Origin: JAXGPP01 sp964436865 | GTDB taxonomy: Bacteria > Planctomycetota > Planctomycetia > Pirellulales > Thermoguttaceae | Direction of reading: 5' to 3' | DNA: 17,661 nucleotides | Assembly: GCA_964436865.1 (NCBI GenBank) | Contig: CAYTFK010000132.1 | Span: 1 to 17,661, forward strand | Shown here: piece after piece, positions 1 through 7,229 of the stretch | Numbering within the stretch: position 1 is the first letter of the stretch | How the letters are laid out: every line of letters starts with the position of its first letter | Translations under genes and position numbers: made by a program | Notes under the pieces: model-generated | The model's input: the letters and a program-made list of their open reading frames with translations, nothing else | The model's database searches: none | What the model was told of the DNA's origin: nothing

Positions 1-347
1 CCGGCCGCTAGCTCATGCTCCGAGTCTGGCGGGAGCGCCGCGGCGAAGAGCACCCGGAATTCCGATTCCGGCGCCGGCTTGCCGTCGAGGGTCAGGTATT
101 CGTAACCATTCAAACCGTAGATGCGTAATAGCGGCTCGCCGTCCTCGCGGATGACCACTTCGCGGCTGCGTTCGACTTCCCGCTGGTCGAACGCGCTATA
201 GATGCTCCAGGCTAGCGTCAGTACCGCGAACCAGACCACCAGCGCGCCCCCGCCGACAATCGTCGCCAGGGCCAACGACCGGATGAGCGCCGGGCGACGC
301 TGCACCGCTTCTCCCCGATCAACCGGATGCGCCTTTAGCTCGTTCAT
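1..347 (-). CDS. Membrane-anchored protein of unknown function (partial, C-terminus outside window)
   Basis: Last visible gene of the GntR/ABC operon. It starts at an ATG at 347, 13 nt after the permease stop codon, so it is very likely co-transcribed. The visible 115 residues are a basic, hydrophilic N-terminus (about 1-21), one strong hydrophobic helix (about 24-50, around GGGALVVWFAVLTLAWSI), and then a non-cytoplasmic-looking region with a REVVIREDGEPLLRIYGLNG segment. I do not recognise a family. One anchor followed by a large outside domain would fit an accessory subunit of the ABC system, or a protein whose export or stability the system monitors, but that is inference from position. 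The ribosome binding site is weak. The frame stays open to the left edge. Confidence 0.75.
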   Translation of the reverse strand, partial: MNELKAHPVDRGEAVQRRPALIRSLALATIVGGGALVVWFAVLTLAWSIYSAFDQREVERSREVVIREDGEPLLRIYGLNGYEYLTLDGKPAPESEFRVLFAAALPPDSEHELAA

Positions 348-360
348 CGCTCGCGCCCTG

Positions 361-1035
361 TTACGAGTAGTCCCGCTCGTCTGCCACGTTGAAGATCAAC
401 CATACAAGGATCACGTCGCCCGCGATCGCCGCCACCGCCAGCGGCCACCAGCGGCCCAGCACGGCCGCCATCACAAACGCGATATAGATCGGCAGCACTG
501 TGCCCAGAAGCGGAAACAGCCGCGTGCCCAGCAGTCGTCCGGGTCGGATCCCGCTCAGAAACGTGCCGAGATAGACGGAGACCATCAGCAGACAGGCGAT
601 CCAGGCGTACTGCGTCATCCACCAATAGAAAGGCGCGGCGAGGTTGCCGGGGGTCGCAGCCCACGTGGCATAGACGAGAATCGCCGTGGACGACATGACG
701 AGGTACGTGACGGTCCCCACTGCCAGCTTCGCTCCAACGAGTGTCCGTCGGCTGGCCGGCCGGTGCAAGAGAAAGAGCCATGTCCCGCGGCTTGATTCCC
801 ACCAAGTCTGCCACAACCCAAGCCCTACGGCGAATGCGGCGGAAACCATCGCGAAGAACGTGACAAAATTGTCGTCGAGAAACGCGACCTGGTCCCGCTG
901 CCTCAACCCAGAGGGGAAGAGGAACTCCCATCCAGCGCTTTGGGCCAGAAGGTAGGAGTAAGCCGCCGCGGCCGAAAGGGCCAGGACCAGCGTCTCGCGC
1001 AGCTCTTTACGCAACACGGCTCGGTACATCGGCAT
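361..1035 (-). CDS. ABC transporter permease (ABC-2-like), 224 aa
   Basis: Integral membrane partner of the ATPase encoded just upstream. About six hydrophobic segments can be seen (roughly residues 15-33, 58-78, 105-125, 141-161, 173-193 and 197-216). Between the second and third lies a cytoplasmic-looking loop with WWESSRGTWLFLLHRPASRR, probably the coupling region facing the ATPase. Its start at 1035 overlaps the end of the ATPase gene by 29 nt, which suggests translational coupling; Met3 at 1029 is an alternative start. At 224 aa it is the size of a minimal ABC-2 permease half. The substrate cannot be told from sequence. In B. subtilis, ABC genes controlled by YtrA respond to cell-wall stress, but transfer of that role here is inference. 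Confidence 0.82.
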   Translation of the reverse strand: MPMYRAVLRKELRETLVLALSAAAAYSYLLAQSAGWEFLFPSGLRQRDQVAFLDDNFVTFFAMVSAAFAVGLGLWQTWWESSRGTWLFLLHRPASRRTLVGAKLAVGTVTYLVMSSTAILVYATWAATPGNLAAPFYWWMTQYAWIACLLMVSVYLGTFLSGIRPGRLLGTRLFPLLGTVLPIYIAFVMAAVLGRWWPLAVAAIAGDVILVWLIFNVADERDYS

Positions 1036-1942
1036 GCTCCACGAAGATCGGCAGCGAGCGCTTCGGCCCCCGCGTGTATTCGATGAACGCCTCTTCCAGG
1101 TTGAGCTCGATCACCTCGATCGATTCGGGTTCCAGGGCCTCCGCGCGGCGGCGTTTCTCGTCGTCGAAATCGATCACCACCCACTCCAGCGTGCTGCCGG
1201 CCTGCCGGCTGCTGACCAGCCCGGTAAACGGCTCGTGTTCGGGCGGCTTTTCGCGGAACTGCAGCACCACTCGCCGCACCGCTTCTTTGAAGTGCTCCGT
1301 CGGGCAGTCCACGCGGAGCACGCCGTCTACCAGCACGCCGATCCGGTCAGCCACCCGTTCCACGTCGCCCAGGATATGCGAGCTGAAGAGGATCGTGCGC
1401 CCCTGGCGCTGGATGATCTGGATCATCGATTCGAGGAAGTCGCGCCGCACGACCGTGTCGAGCCCCAGCGTCGGGTCGTCAAGGATCAACAGTTCCGGAT
1501 CGGCTGCCACAGCCAATGCCAGCGAAACCTGGGCCCGTTGACCATTTGACAGCCGGCGGACCTTCGCCCGTCGTGAAAGTTCGAAGTGATCGAGGATCTG
1601 TTCCAGCAGGCGATCGTTCCACCGCGTGTAGAACGGCCGTGTGAAATCAACTAGTTGGCCGACCGTCATCCAGCGATAGAGCGGGTGCCCCTCGGCGAGA
1701 TACGCCACACGGGCCCGCGTTTCCGGCGAAAGCCGGTCGCAGGGCTCGCCGAAGATCGTCGCCCGGCCATAATCCGGATGGACCATGCCGAGGAGCATCT
1801 TGATTGTCGTCGACTTGCCGGCGCCATTGCGGCCGAGGAAACCGTAGACCGAACCCTGCGGCACGCGGAGGTTGAGAGAGTTCACAACCGGCCGCCGCCC
1901 GTAGTACTTCGTCAGCCGCTCGGTGACAATCACGTCCGCCAT
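1007..1942 (-). CDS. ABC transporter ATP-binding protein (YtrB/CcmA-like), 311 aa
   Basis: Nucleotide-binding subunit that powers the adjacent permease. Visible motifs: Walker A GRNGAGKST (37-45), signature LSNGQ (131-135), Walker B LLILDD (151-156), D-loop GLD (160-162) and switch histidine in FSSH (189). Residues after about 215 form a C-terminal extension typical of this subclass. The start at 1942 is preferred over an upstream in-frame ATG at 2038 because GGAAGG lies just before it and the longer version would overlap the GntR gene; the gap to that gene is then 49 nt. Two oddities: the usual catalytic Glu after Walker B is Asp156 (LDDPT), and the Q-loop position appears to be Glu84 (YLAEG). 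ATPase identity is firm; substrate unknown. Confidence 0.92.
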   Translation of the reverse strand: MADVIVTERLTKYYGRRPVVNSLNLRVPQGSVYGFLGRNGAGKSTTIKMLLGMVHPDYGRATIFGEPCDRLSPETRARVAYLAEGHPLYRWMTVGQLVDFTRPFYTRWNDRLLEQILDHFELSRRAKVRRLSNGQRAQVSLALAVAADPELLILDDPTLGLDTVVRRDFLESMIQIIQRQGRTILFSSHILGDVERVADRIGVLVDGVLRVDCPTEHFKEAVRRVVLQFREKPPEHEPFTGLVSSRQAGSTLEWVVIDFDDEKRRRAEALEPESIEVIELNLEEAFIEYTRGPKRSLPIFVEHADVPSRVA

Positions 1943-1991
1943 GGCCGCACCTTCCGCTGTTCTATACTTCTGGAATTCCGGATGGCTTGCG

Positions 1992-2393
1992 CTATGAACT
2001 TGACCCCTCTTGCCACTGGAACTGCTGCGACCGTTCACCGGCCAGAGTCAGCGCCTCGGCGGCGGAAAAGCCGAGATGGACCGCCTCGGTGAGGAACTGG
2101 TCGATGAGCGCGAGGAGCCGCTCCTTGCGGGCCTTTCGGGTGAGTTCGTCGGCCCGGTTCTGGGCGACAAAGACCCCCACTCCGGGGCGAGTGTTGAGCA
2201 CGCCCTCGCGTTCGAGCTCCGTATACACGCGGGCCACGGTGTTCGGATTGACCACGATCTGCCGCGAGAGATCGCGGACGGAAGGCATCCGATCGTCCGG
2301 ATGGAGCTTGCCACGGGCGATGGCGGCCCGGATCTGATCCTTAAGCTGCCGATAGATCGGCGTTCGGCTGGCGGTATCGATCCAAAATTGCAT
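1992..2393 (-). CDS. GntR-family transcriptional regulator, YtrA subfamily, 133 aa
   Basis: Likely repressor of this operon. The N-terminal winged helix-turn-helix (about residues 10-78) shows the hallmark order TPIYRQLKDQIR, then MPSVRDLSRQ, VNPNTVARVYTELEREG and the wing TRPGVGVFVA. The C-terminal tail is only about 55 residues (ADELTRKARKERLLALIDQF onward), mostly helical. That short dimerisation tail is the YtrA type; FadR and HutC types carry larger effector domains. The start at 2393 has AGGTGG directly upstream; an in-frame TTG four codons earlier is less likely. It is first in the operon, followed by ATPase, permease and a membrane protein, the usual YtrA arrangement. It probably binds the inverted repeat in its own promoter. 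The inducer is unknown. Confidence 0.93.
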   Translation of the reverse strand: MQFWIDTASRTPIYRQLKDQIRAAIARGKLHPDDRMPSVRDLSRQIVVNPNTVARVYTELEREGVLNTRPGVGVFVAQNRADELTRKARKERLLALIDQFLTEAVHLGFSAAEALTLAGERSQQFQWQEGSSS

Positions 2394-2404
2394 GGCCCAC
2401 CTCA

Positions 2405-2429
2405 ACTGTACTAGTAGTTATAGTACAGT
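2405..2429. promoter_or_regulatory. YtrA-type operator, inverted repeat ACTGTA-N13-TACAGT
   Basis: ACTGTA at 2405-2410 and TACAGT at 2424-2429 are perfect inverted repeats separated by 13 bp; the symmetry extends three more bases inward on each side (CTA and TAG). The arrangement closely resembles the YtrA operator of Bacillus as I remember it (AGTGTA-N13-TACACT). It covers the -10 box and the presumed start of transcription, so binding of the regulator would block its own operon. Confidence 0.7.
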
Positions 2430-2445
2430 CAGGACACGCGGTCAA
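2417..2445 (-). promoter_or_regulatory. Promoter of the GntR/ABC operon
   Basis: On the minus strand, TTGACC (2440-2445) and TATAAC (2417-2422) are separated by exactly 17 bp, matching sigma-70 consensus at 5 of 6 and 5 of 6 positions. Transcription would start near 2410, giving a leader of about 17 nt before the GntR start codon. The -10 box lies inside the operator-like inverted repeat. Confidence 0.7.
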
Positions 2446-2475
2446 GAGGGATGTACGGAAATAATGAAAGCCGAG

Positions 2476-2507
2476 AAAAAACGCCATTGGCTGGTGGAGA
2501 CGAGCCA
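2476..2507 (-). terminator. Weak terminator candidate after the GT2 gene
   Basis: On the minus strand, a TGGCT...AGCCA inverted repeat (2503-2507 with 2488-2492, 10-nt loop) is followed six bases later by six consecutive T (2476-2481). The stem is only 5 bp, so this is a tentative end for the glycan operon before the separate GntR operon begins. Confidence 0.25.
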
Positions 2508-2517
2508 GGAATCCTGC

Positions 2518-3327
2518 CTATTGGCGGCCGCTCATAGGCGATTCTCCCTTCCGTCGCCGCTTTCTCCAGCCGGCCCAGAGGGCACGCCGGTACCACTTCA
2601 GGTAGCTGGGCAGCCATCGAAAGAGCTTGAAGTTCGACTGGCCGGCCGAACGATCGCGCCAGGTGGTGGGAGTCTCGGCGATCGGCACGCCGCAGGCGAA
2701 AGCTTTGGCGGTCAGTTCCAGGGCGACGGCGAAGCCGGCGTCGCTCTCGATGCCGAGTTGTCGCACCAGATCGGCGTCGTAGAGGCGGAAGTTGTTGGTG
2801 GCGTCGTGGGTGGGCAGCCCGGCGAGATAGTGAAGCGACAGCCCTGCCGCGCGGCTCAACGAGCGCTTCAGGAGCGGCCCCCCCTGCTGCCTCCCGCCCG
2901 GCATGTAGCGGCTTCCGGCCACGATGCCGTAGCCCCGCCGGTAGAGGTCCAGCATCGCGGGGACCGAGGCCAGATCGTCGGAGAGATCGGCCATCACAAC
3001 CAGGGCCGGCCCCGGTGGTGCGGCGCGGAAGCCGGCTCGCAGCGCGTTGGCCGCCCCACGACCGATGTCGTTACGCACGAGTTGAAGCCAGTCGCGCGAC
3101 GCCGCCAGTTCCCGCGCTACGGGCAGCGTGGTGTCTTCGTCAAAATCGTAGACCACCAGTACGCAAAACGGCGGCGGCACATCCCGCTCGATCGCAGCTA
3201 ACAAGGCGGGGAAGTTCTCGGCCTCATTGAATACGGGCACGATCAGCGTCAACGCCTGGCCGGCGCGACGAAGCTGCTCGTCCGGCGGAATCAGATCGTG
3301 CCGCGGTCGATCTGTTGGCGGATCCAC
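2518..3327 (-). CDS. Family 2 glycosyltransferase, DPM1/polyprenyl-phosphate sugar synthase-like, 269 aa
   Basis: Probably loads a sugar from a nucleotide donor onto polyprenyl phosphate at the cytoplasmic face of the membrane. GT-A signatures in order: LTLIVPVFNEAENF (26-39), acidic cluster VVYDFDEDTT (58-67), GRGAANALRAGF (89-100), VVMADLSDD (110-118), GSRYMPGG (138-145) and TNNFRLYD (177-184), the last typical of dolichol-phosphate-mannose synthase relatives. There are no clear C-terminal transmembrane helices, unlike ArnC; the end is basic and amphipathic (KWYRRALWAGWRKRRRK), so peripheral membrane binding is likely. The start at 3327 overlaps the epimerase gene end by 37 nt, consistent with co-translation. 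It is last in the glycan operon, whose first gene is a GT39-type enzyme that would use the lipid-linked sugar. The sugar is unknown. Confidence 0.88.
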   Translation of the reverse strand: MDPPTDRPRHDLIPPDEQLRRAGQALTLIVPVFNEAENFPALLAAIERDVPPPFCVLVVYDFDEDTTLPVARELAASRDWLQLVRNDIGRGAANALRAGFRAAPPGPALVVMADLSDDLASVPAMLDLYRRGYGIVAGSRYMPGGRQQGGPLLKRSLSRAAGLSLHYLAGLPTHDATNNFRLYDADLVRQLGIESDAGFAVALELTAKAFACGVPIAETPTTWRDRSAGQSNFKLFRWLPSYLKWYRRALWAGWRKRRRKGESPMSGRQ

Positions 3328-4313
3328 GGGATTACCTCGTCCAGGATCTCGTCGAGCGAGGTCGTCGCCTCAAAGCCCAACAACTGCTTCGCTTTCTCGA
3401 CCGAGGGTGACCTAAGCTGCACGTCGTAAGGGAAGGGTTCGTCTGAGACCCACCGCAGCGGCGTCTCCGGCCCGTGGACCTTTCGCCAGATTGCCGCCGC
3501 GAGGCCCAGGACGGTGGTCGCCTGATCGGTCGAGAGGTTGAAGTCTTCGTTGAGAGCCGCCGGATGTTCGACGCAGAGCCGGATTCCCCTCGCCAGGTCG
3601 CCGCCGTAGGTGTAATGGCGGACCTGCTCGCCGTTGCCGAGGATGTGCAGCGGGTCTTGCCCGCGGAGGATCTTCTGAGCCAGATCGGGCACGACATGAC
3701 TGAGCGCCATCTTCAGGTCGCCCGACCGGATATCGTCGTCGGCCCGGGCGCGGCGCTCGCCGATCCCCACACAGTTGAACGGCCGAACGATGGTGAAGGG
3801 CAGGCCGTACTGCTGATGGGCGCCGCGAGCGAAGTATTCGACGGCCAGCTTCTGGAAACCATAGGTCGACGAGGGAGGCGGGCAATGGCGCACCTCGCTC
3901 TCCTCGGTGGGAAAGCGCGTGGCGTTCTCGAACACCATCGACGAAGAGAGCACCGTGATCTTCTGCAAACGGCCGCGACGGTGAGCCGCAAGGGCCGCAT
4001 CGAACGCGGCGGCGGTGATGCGCTCGTTTTCGGCAAGCAGGTCATAGGCCAGGCGGTGGAAGTAGGCGATGCCGCCGATCATCGCCGCGCCGGCCAGGAA
4101 ATGATCGCAGTCGGCCAGGAGATTCGTGAGTAGTCCCACGTCCTTGGCGTCGCCCGTCACGAACGTGTAGCGCGGATGTCCTTCGCCCGGCGGGCTCGAC
4201 GGTCCGTACTTCGAGAAGTTGTCGAGCCCCACGACATCGTAACCGGCCTGGAGAAACTCGTTCACCGCATAACCGCCGATGAAGCCCGCCGCCCCGGTGA
4301 TGAGGATCTTCAT
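3291..4313 (-). CDS. NAD-dependent epimerase/dehydratase (extended SDR), 340 aa
   Basis: Nucleotide-sugar modifying enzyme. It has the N-terminal Rossmann motif ITGAAGFIGG (5-14), the acidic NAD-ribose residue in GLDNFS (29-34), Ser123-125 in LSSSMVF, and the catalytic pair Tyr151 and Lys155 in YGFQK. The substrate-binding half follows (RPFNCVGIGE, NGEQVRHYTYGGDLARGI, and an RSPSVEKAKQLLGF segment typical of UDP-sugar epimerases and decarboxylases). The start at 4313 forms an ATGA overlap with the stop codon of the dehydrogenase gene, a strong sign of coupling, and is preferred over an ATG at 4391. Following a UDP-sugar dehydrogenase, it may epimerise or decarboxylate the uronate (to GalA, xylose or a 4-keto pentose); sequence alone does not decide. 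Confidence 0.88.
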   Translation of the reverse strand: MKILITGAAGFIGGYAVNEFLQAGYDVVGLDNFSKYGPSSPPGEGHPRYTFVTGDAKDVGLLTNLLADCDHFLAGAAMIGGIAYFHRLAYDLLAENERITAAAFDAALAAHRRGRLQKITVLSSSMVFENATRFPTEESEVRHCPPPSSTYGFQKLAVEYFARGAHQQYGLPFTIVRPFNCVGIGERRARADDDIRSGDLKMALSHVVPDLAQKILRGQDPLHILGNGEQVRHYTYGGDLARGIRLCVEHPAALNEDFNLSTDQATTVLGLAAAIWRKVHGPETPLRWVSDEPFPYDVQLRSPSVEKAKQLLGFEATTSLDEILDEVIPWIRQQIDRGTI

Positions 4314-5503
4314 GAATTGCCTCGCGGCAGGAAGCCGAAGATGTCGAGGATTGGTTTGTCGGTCTTGATATCGCGATAGACGCGGTGGCACGCGCCGAGA
4401 ATCAGAATGTCGGACACTTCAAGGGCTTTGTCAAGCGAAACGAATTCAGGATCGGCGATGTAGGGGTCGGTACAGACTACCCGGCGACACTCCATGGTGA
4501 GGATCTTCCGCAGCTTGTAGGCGAGCGAACTGCGGGCGTCGTCGCATTCCCCCTTGAACGCCATGCCGAGGATGCCGACCGTTTCGGCAGACAGGTTGCG
4601 AGTCGCTTTGAGCCGCTCGACGAGAAAGCTCGGCAGCCCTTCGTTGACCATCATCGCCGTTTGCCCGAGGGCGAACAGGTTGTGGTTGAAGGAGGCCAGT
4701 TGCATCGTGTCCTTGAGCAGGCAGGGCCCGCCGGTGAAGCCGGAACGGGCGAATCCGGCCATTCGCGGGTAATCGCTCGTGGCGGCGGCGTGGATCCGCA
4801 TGAAATCGGCACCGAACCGCTCGGCCATCATGTAGAACTGGTTGGAGATGGCAAAGTTGATATATCGATAGGAATTCGTGAACAGCTTCGCCAACTCGGC
4901 CTCGACGGTCGCCAACTCAATCACTCGGGCCCCCAGATCCTGGAAGAACCGCGCCGCGCGGCGGCAAGCGGTTTCCGTCACTCCCGAGACCAATTGTGGG
5001 AGGTGAATCAACTCCTCGAGGGCGTGTCCCTCGGCAATCCGTTCGGGGCAGTAGGCGACATCGACCGACGGGCCTTGCTCGGCCACCATTCGCCCCAGCC
5101 GTTCGGTCACGCCCGGAAAGACCGTACTGCGGACGACAAGCAACTGGCCAGAGCGCATGTGCGCCAGCGTGGCCTGCATCACTTCGTCGAACTGCCGAAC
5201 GCTCGGATCGAGGTATTCATCGACCGGTGTGCCGATCGTGACAATGACCACATTCTGCTCGGAGAGGCTTTCGAGGTCGGACCGGGCCAGCAAGCGGCCC
5301 GAAGCGAGGCACTGCTCGAGCAACTCCTCGGCCCCGCGCTCGATGAACGGCATGTGGCCGGAGCAGATTGCCTCCAGCCGCGCCGGATCGCGGTCAACCA
5401 GCGTTACCATGTGCCCGGCCTGGCAGAGAACCAAACCGAGCGGCAGGCCCACGCGACCTCCACCTCCGACCACTGCCACCCGTTGCCTGCATTGCTCTTC
5501 CAC
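4310..5503 (-). CDS. UDP-glucose/GDP-mannose dehydrogenase family nucleotide-sugar dehydrogenase, 397 aa
   Basis: NAD-dependent four-electron oxidation of a nucleotide hexose to its uronate. Visible: Rossmann motif VVGGGGRVGLPLG (11-23), YCPER (151-155), ELAKLFTNSYRYINFA (203-218, with the conserved Lys206 and Asn210), the catalytic cysteine Cys261 in GGPCLLKD with Asp265, and a C-terminal UDP-binding domain beginning near VGILGMAFKGECDDAR (309-324). The GTG start at 5503 has GGAGG seven bases upstream. At 397 aa it is slightly shorter than most members (about 420-440). The GGPC context does not clearly separate UDP-glucose from UDP-N-acetylmannosamine substrates. It lies 42 nt after the GT39-type gene and overlaps the epimerase gene by 4 nt. 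Confidence 0.9.
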   Translation of the reverse strand: MEEQCRQRVAVVGGGGRVGLPLGLVLCQAGHMVTLVDRDPARLEAICSGHMPFIERGAEELLEQCLASGRLLARSDLESLSEQNVVIVTIGTPVDEYLDPSVRQFDEVMQATLAHMRSGQLLVVRSTVFPGVTERLGRMVAEQGPSVDVAYCPERIAEGHALEELIHLPQLVSGVTETACRRAARFFQDLGARVIELATVEAELAKLFTNSYRYINFAISNQFYMMAERFGADFMRIHAAATSDYPRMAGFARSGFTGGPCLLKDTMQLASFNHNLFALGQTAMMVNEGLPSFLVERLKATRNLSAETVGILGMAFKGECDDARSSLAYKLRKILTMECRRVVCTDPYIADPEFVSLDKALEVSDILILGACHRVYRDIKTDKPILDIFGFLPRGNS

Positions 5504-5545
5504 GCGATGCCTCCGATCCAGCCATCTTCCGTGCGCAGCATACGG

Positions 5546-7075
5546 TCAATCCGGCGCGTACCGGTATACCTGCGCGTAGCAGGCAAACAGGTCGTTGGCG
5601 TTGCCGTGCGTGCGAATCAGTTCAACCGGCAGTGTTTCGGCGATTCGAACCTGCCGCCCGTAAGGGCCCACAATAAGGTAATCGTACTGGAAATCGCTCA
5701 GCCGAAAATAGAACGGCTCTTCACAAGCCAGCAGCGTGGGCCGACCCGCCAGGTAACTCTCGAATACAAACGCCTGATCGACCGCCAGACGGGCGTCGGC
5801 GGGGTACTGTTGGAGCATCTGGCGGGTGAAGGCCACGACGTTGTAATCAGGATCTGACCAGTGCCGCACGTGGGCCACCCACGCACGGAGCCCAAAACCA
5901 GGGATCATCAATGCCACGAGCACGAGACCTGCGGGTAGAGTGAGCGGGACCCAAGCGGGCCGGGCCTCGCTCCATCGACTGCACACCCACGACACAACCC
6001 GGCCGACCAGCAGAAACACCAATGCGCCGGGATAGGACCAGTACCCGTTCGATGGATGGAGGCCCGCTGTAGAGGCCAGCAGATAGATTCCGGACCAGGC
6101 CAGTGCCAGCGCGGTTCGCGGGCCGGTCGCGGCGCGGCGGACGTCCAGCAACGTGGCAACCAGCAGCGCCGCCACCATCAGGATGAACTGAATCGGCTGC
6201 GCGTGAACCCAGAGCACCTTCGCCTGATAGGCCAGGAGGAACCAGGGGAAGAGCATTCGGCTCGCCAGACCGGGGCCGGTACGGTTGAGTACGTTGTTGA
6301 AGAACTGAACCTGGAACGCTTCCGGGTACATGGCAATGAGCGGCGTCCAGAGCGCGAACGCGGCCAGCGCCAAGCCGACCAGGAGGGCGAGCGATTGAGC
6401 GCGATGCTTCCAGCCGCAACCGACGACGGCCACCCAAACCGCGGTCTGCAGCGAAACGACTGCGCCCAGAGGATGCGTGAGCACCGCCAGGCCAACGAGG
6501 ATGCCGGCGCAGGCAATCCACCGCAAGCGGCCGGAAGTCTGCCAGCGCCAAGTCATCCATAGCGCCGCCAGGCTCAACGTGGCACAGAGCATGTCGGGCC
6601 GGGCACAGGTCGCAGCGAAGAAGAAGACACGCGAAAAGCCGTAGAGGGCCGCCGCCCACAGGCCGGCGGCCGCGTCGTCATAGAACGCTCGGCCCAAGCG
6701 GTACACGAGCCAGATGGCGATCAGCCCCGCGGCCGCCGATGCCACGCGGGCCGTGCCGTAGCCGGCCGGCAGTACGAGGAAGAACGGCGCCTGCCAGTAG
6801 AAATAGGCTGGCGGCAGCGCGAACACGGCATCGTCGGCGCGGTAGAACACGCACTGGCGGTCGCGCGACGGGACAAACGGAAGCCGCGGCACCCCCTCCT
6901 GTGCCACCGTATAGCCGGGCACGGCGAACCACTCCTCGTCCTGCCCGCCCGGCTGCCGGTACATGAGCGGCACACGCATGACGAGGAAGACAATCATGAC
7001 TCCGCCCAGCACCAGCCAGGCGGCATGTCTTCCGGAGTTCAGGAAGAACGACGGGTGCGAGTCGGATCGAGGCAT
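5546..7075 (-). CDS. GT39/PMT_2-type membrane glycosyltransferase (ArnT-like), 509 aa
   Basis: Multi-pass membrane enzyme of the dolichyl/undecaprenyl-phosphate sugar transferase superfamily, which moves a sugar from a lipid carrier to a protein or lipid on the outer face. The first helix (about 18-35) is followed by the first outer loop with the acidic motif GQDEEW (44-49, likely catalytic). Then come LPPAYFYWQAP (87-97), ARPDMLC (158-164, the conserved second-loop RxD-like motif) and VLTHPLGAV (198-206). About ten further hydrophobic helices run to about residue 400, followed by a soluble C-terminal region (about 400-509). The ATG at 7075 is chosen because the open frame upstream runs into the kinase gene and has no membrane character. 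It leads the glycan operon and follows the kinase stop by 154 nt. The acceptor is unknown. Confidence 0.85.
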   Translation of the reverse strand: MPRSDSHPSFFLNSGRHAAWLVLGGVMIVFLVMRVPLMYRQPGGQDEEWFAVPGYTVAQEGVPRLPFVPSRDRQCVFYRADDAVFALPPAYFYWQAPFFLVLPAGYGTARVASAAAGLIAIWLVYRLGRAFYDDAAAGLWAAALYGFSRVFFFAATCARPDMLCATLSLAALWMTWRWQTSGRLRWIACAGILVGLAVLTHPLGAVVSLQTAVWVAVVGCGWKHRAQSLALLVGLALAAFALWTPLIAMYPEAFQVQFFNNVLNRTGPGLASRMLFPWFLLAYQAKVLWVHAQPIQFILMVAALLVATLLDVRRAATGPRTALALAWSGIYLLASTAGLHPSNGYWSYPGALVFLLVGRVVSWVCSRWSEARPAWVPLTLPAGLVLVALMIPGFGLRAWVAHVRHWSDPDYNVVAFTRQMLQQYPADARLAVDQAFVFESYLAGRPTLLACEEPFYFRLSDFQYDYLIVGPYGRQVRIAETLPVELIRTHGNANDLFACYAQVYRYAPD

Positions 7076-7156
7076 GGAGGCGGTCGACGCTTGCCGATTC
7101 TTGGATTGCACGCCGCGAAAGGCCTCTCTATCCGGCTGGCGAAACGACGGTGGAGC

Positions 7157-7183
7157 GGCCGGAACGCGGCGGGGCGCCCGGCC
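7157..7183 (-). other. GC-rich inverted repeat between the kinase and GT39 genes
   Basis: GGCCGG (7157-7162) and CCGGCC (7178-7183) form perfect 6-bp arms around a 15-nt GC-rich loop inside the 154-nt gap. No T-run follows in either direction. It could lower read-through from the kinase gene into the glycan genes, or be incidental in this GC-rich DNA. Confidence 0.3.
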
Positions 7184-7229
7184 ACAATGAGCAGTTGAGA
7201 TCGACCTGACGGCATCCGGCCCGCCCGGC

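Noticed and set aside
2518..3327. Idea that the GT2 enzyme lost its DXD motif (MADLSDD instead of DADLSH)
   Set aside because: The combination YDFDEDTT and MADLSDD, as I remember it, is normal for a subgroup of bacterial DPM1-like enzymes, so this is not evidence of inactivation.
4385..5857. 490-codon plus-strand open frame opposite the nucleotide-sugar dehydrogenase
   Set aside because: It is antisense to a gene with clear catalytic motifs and its translation shows no domain; long antisense frames are common in GC-rich coding DNA.
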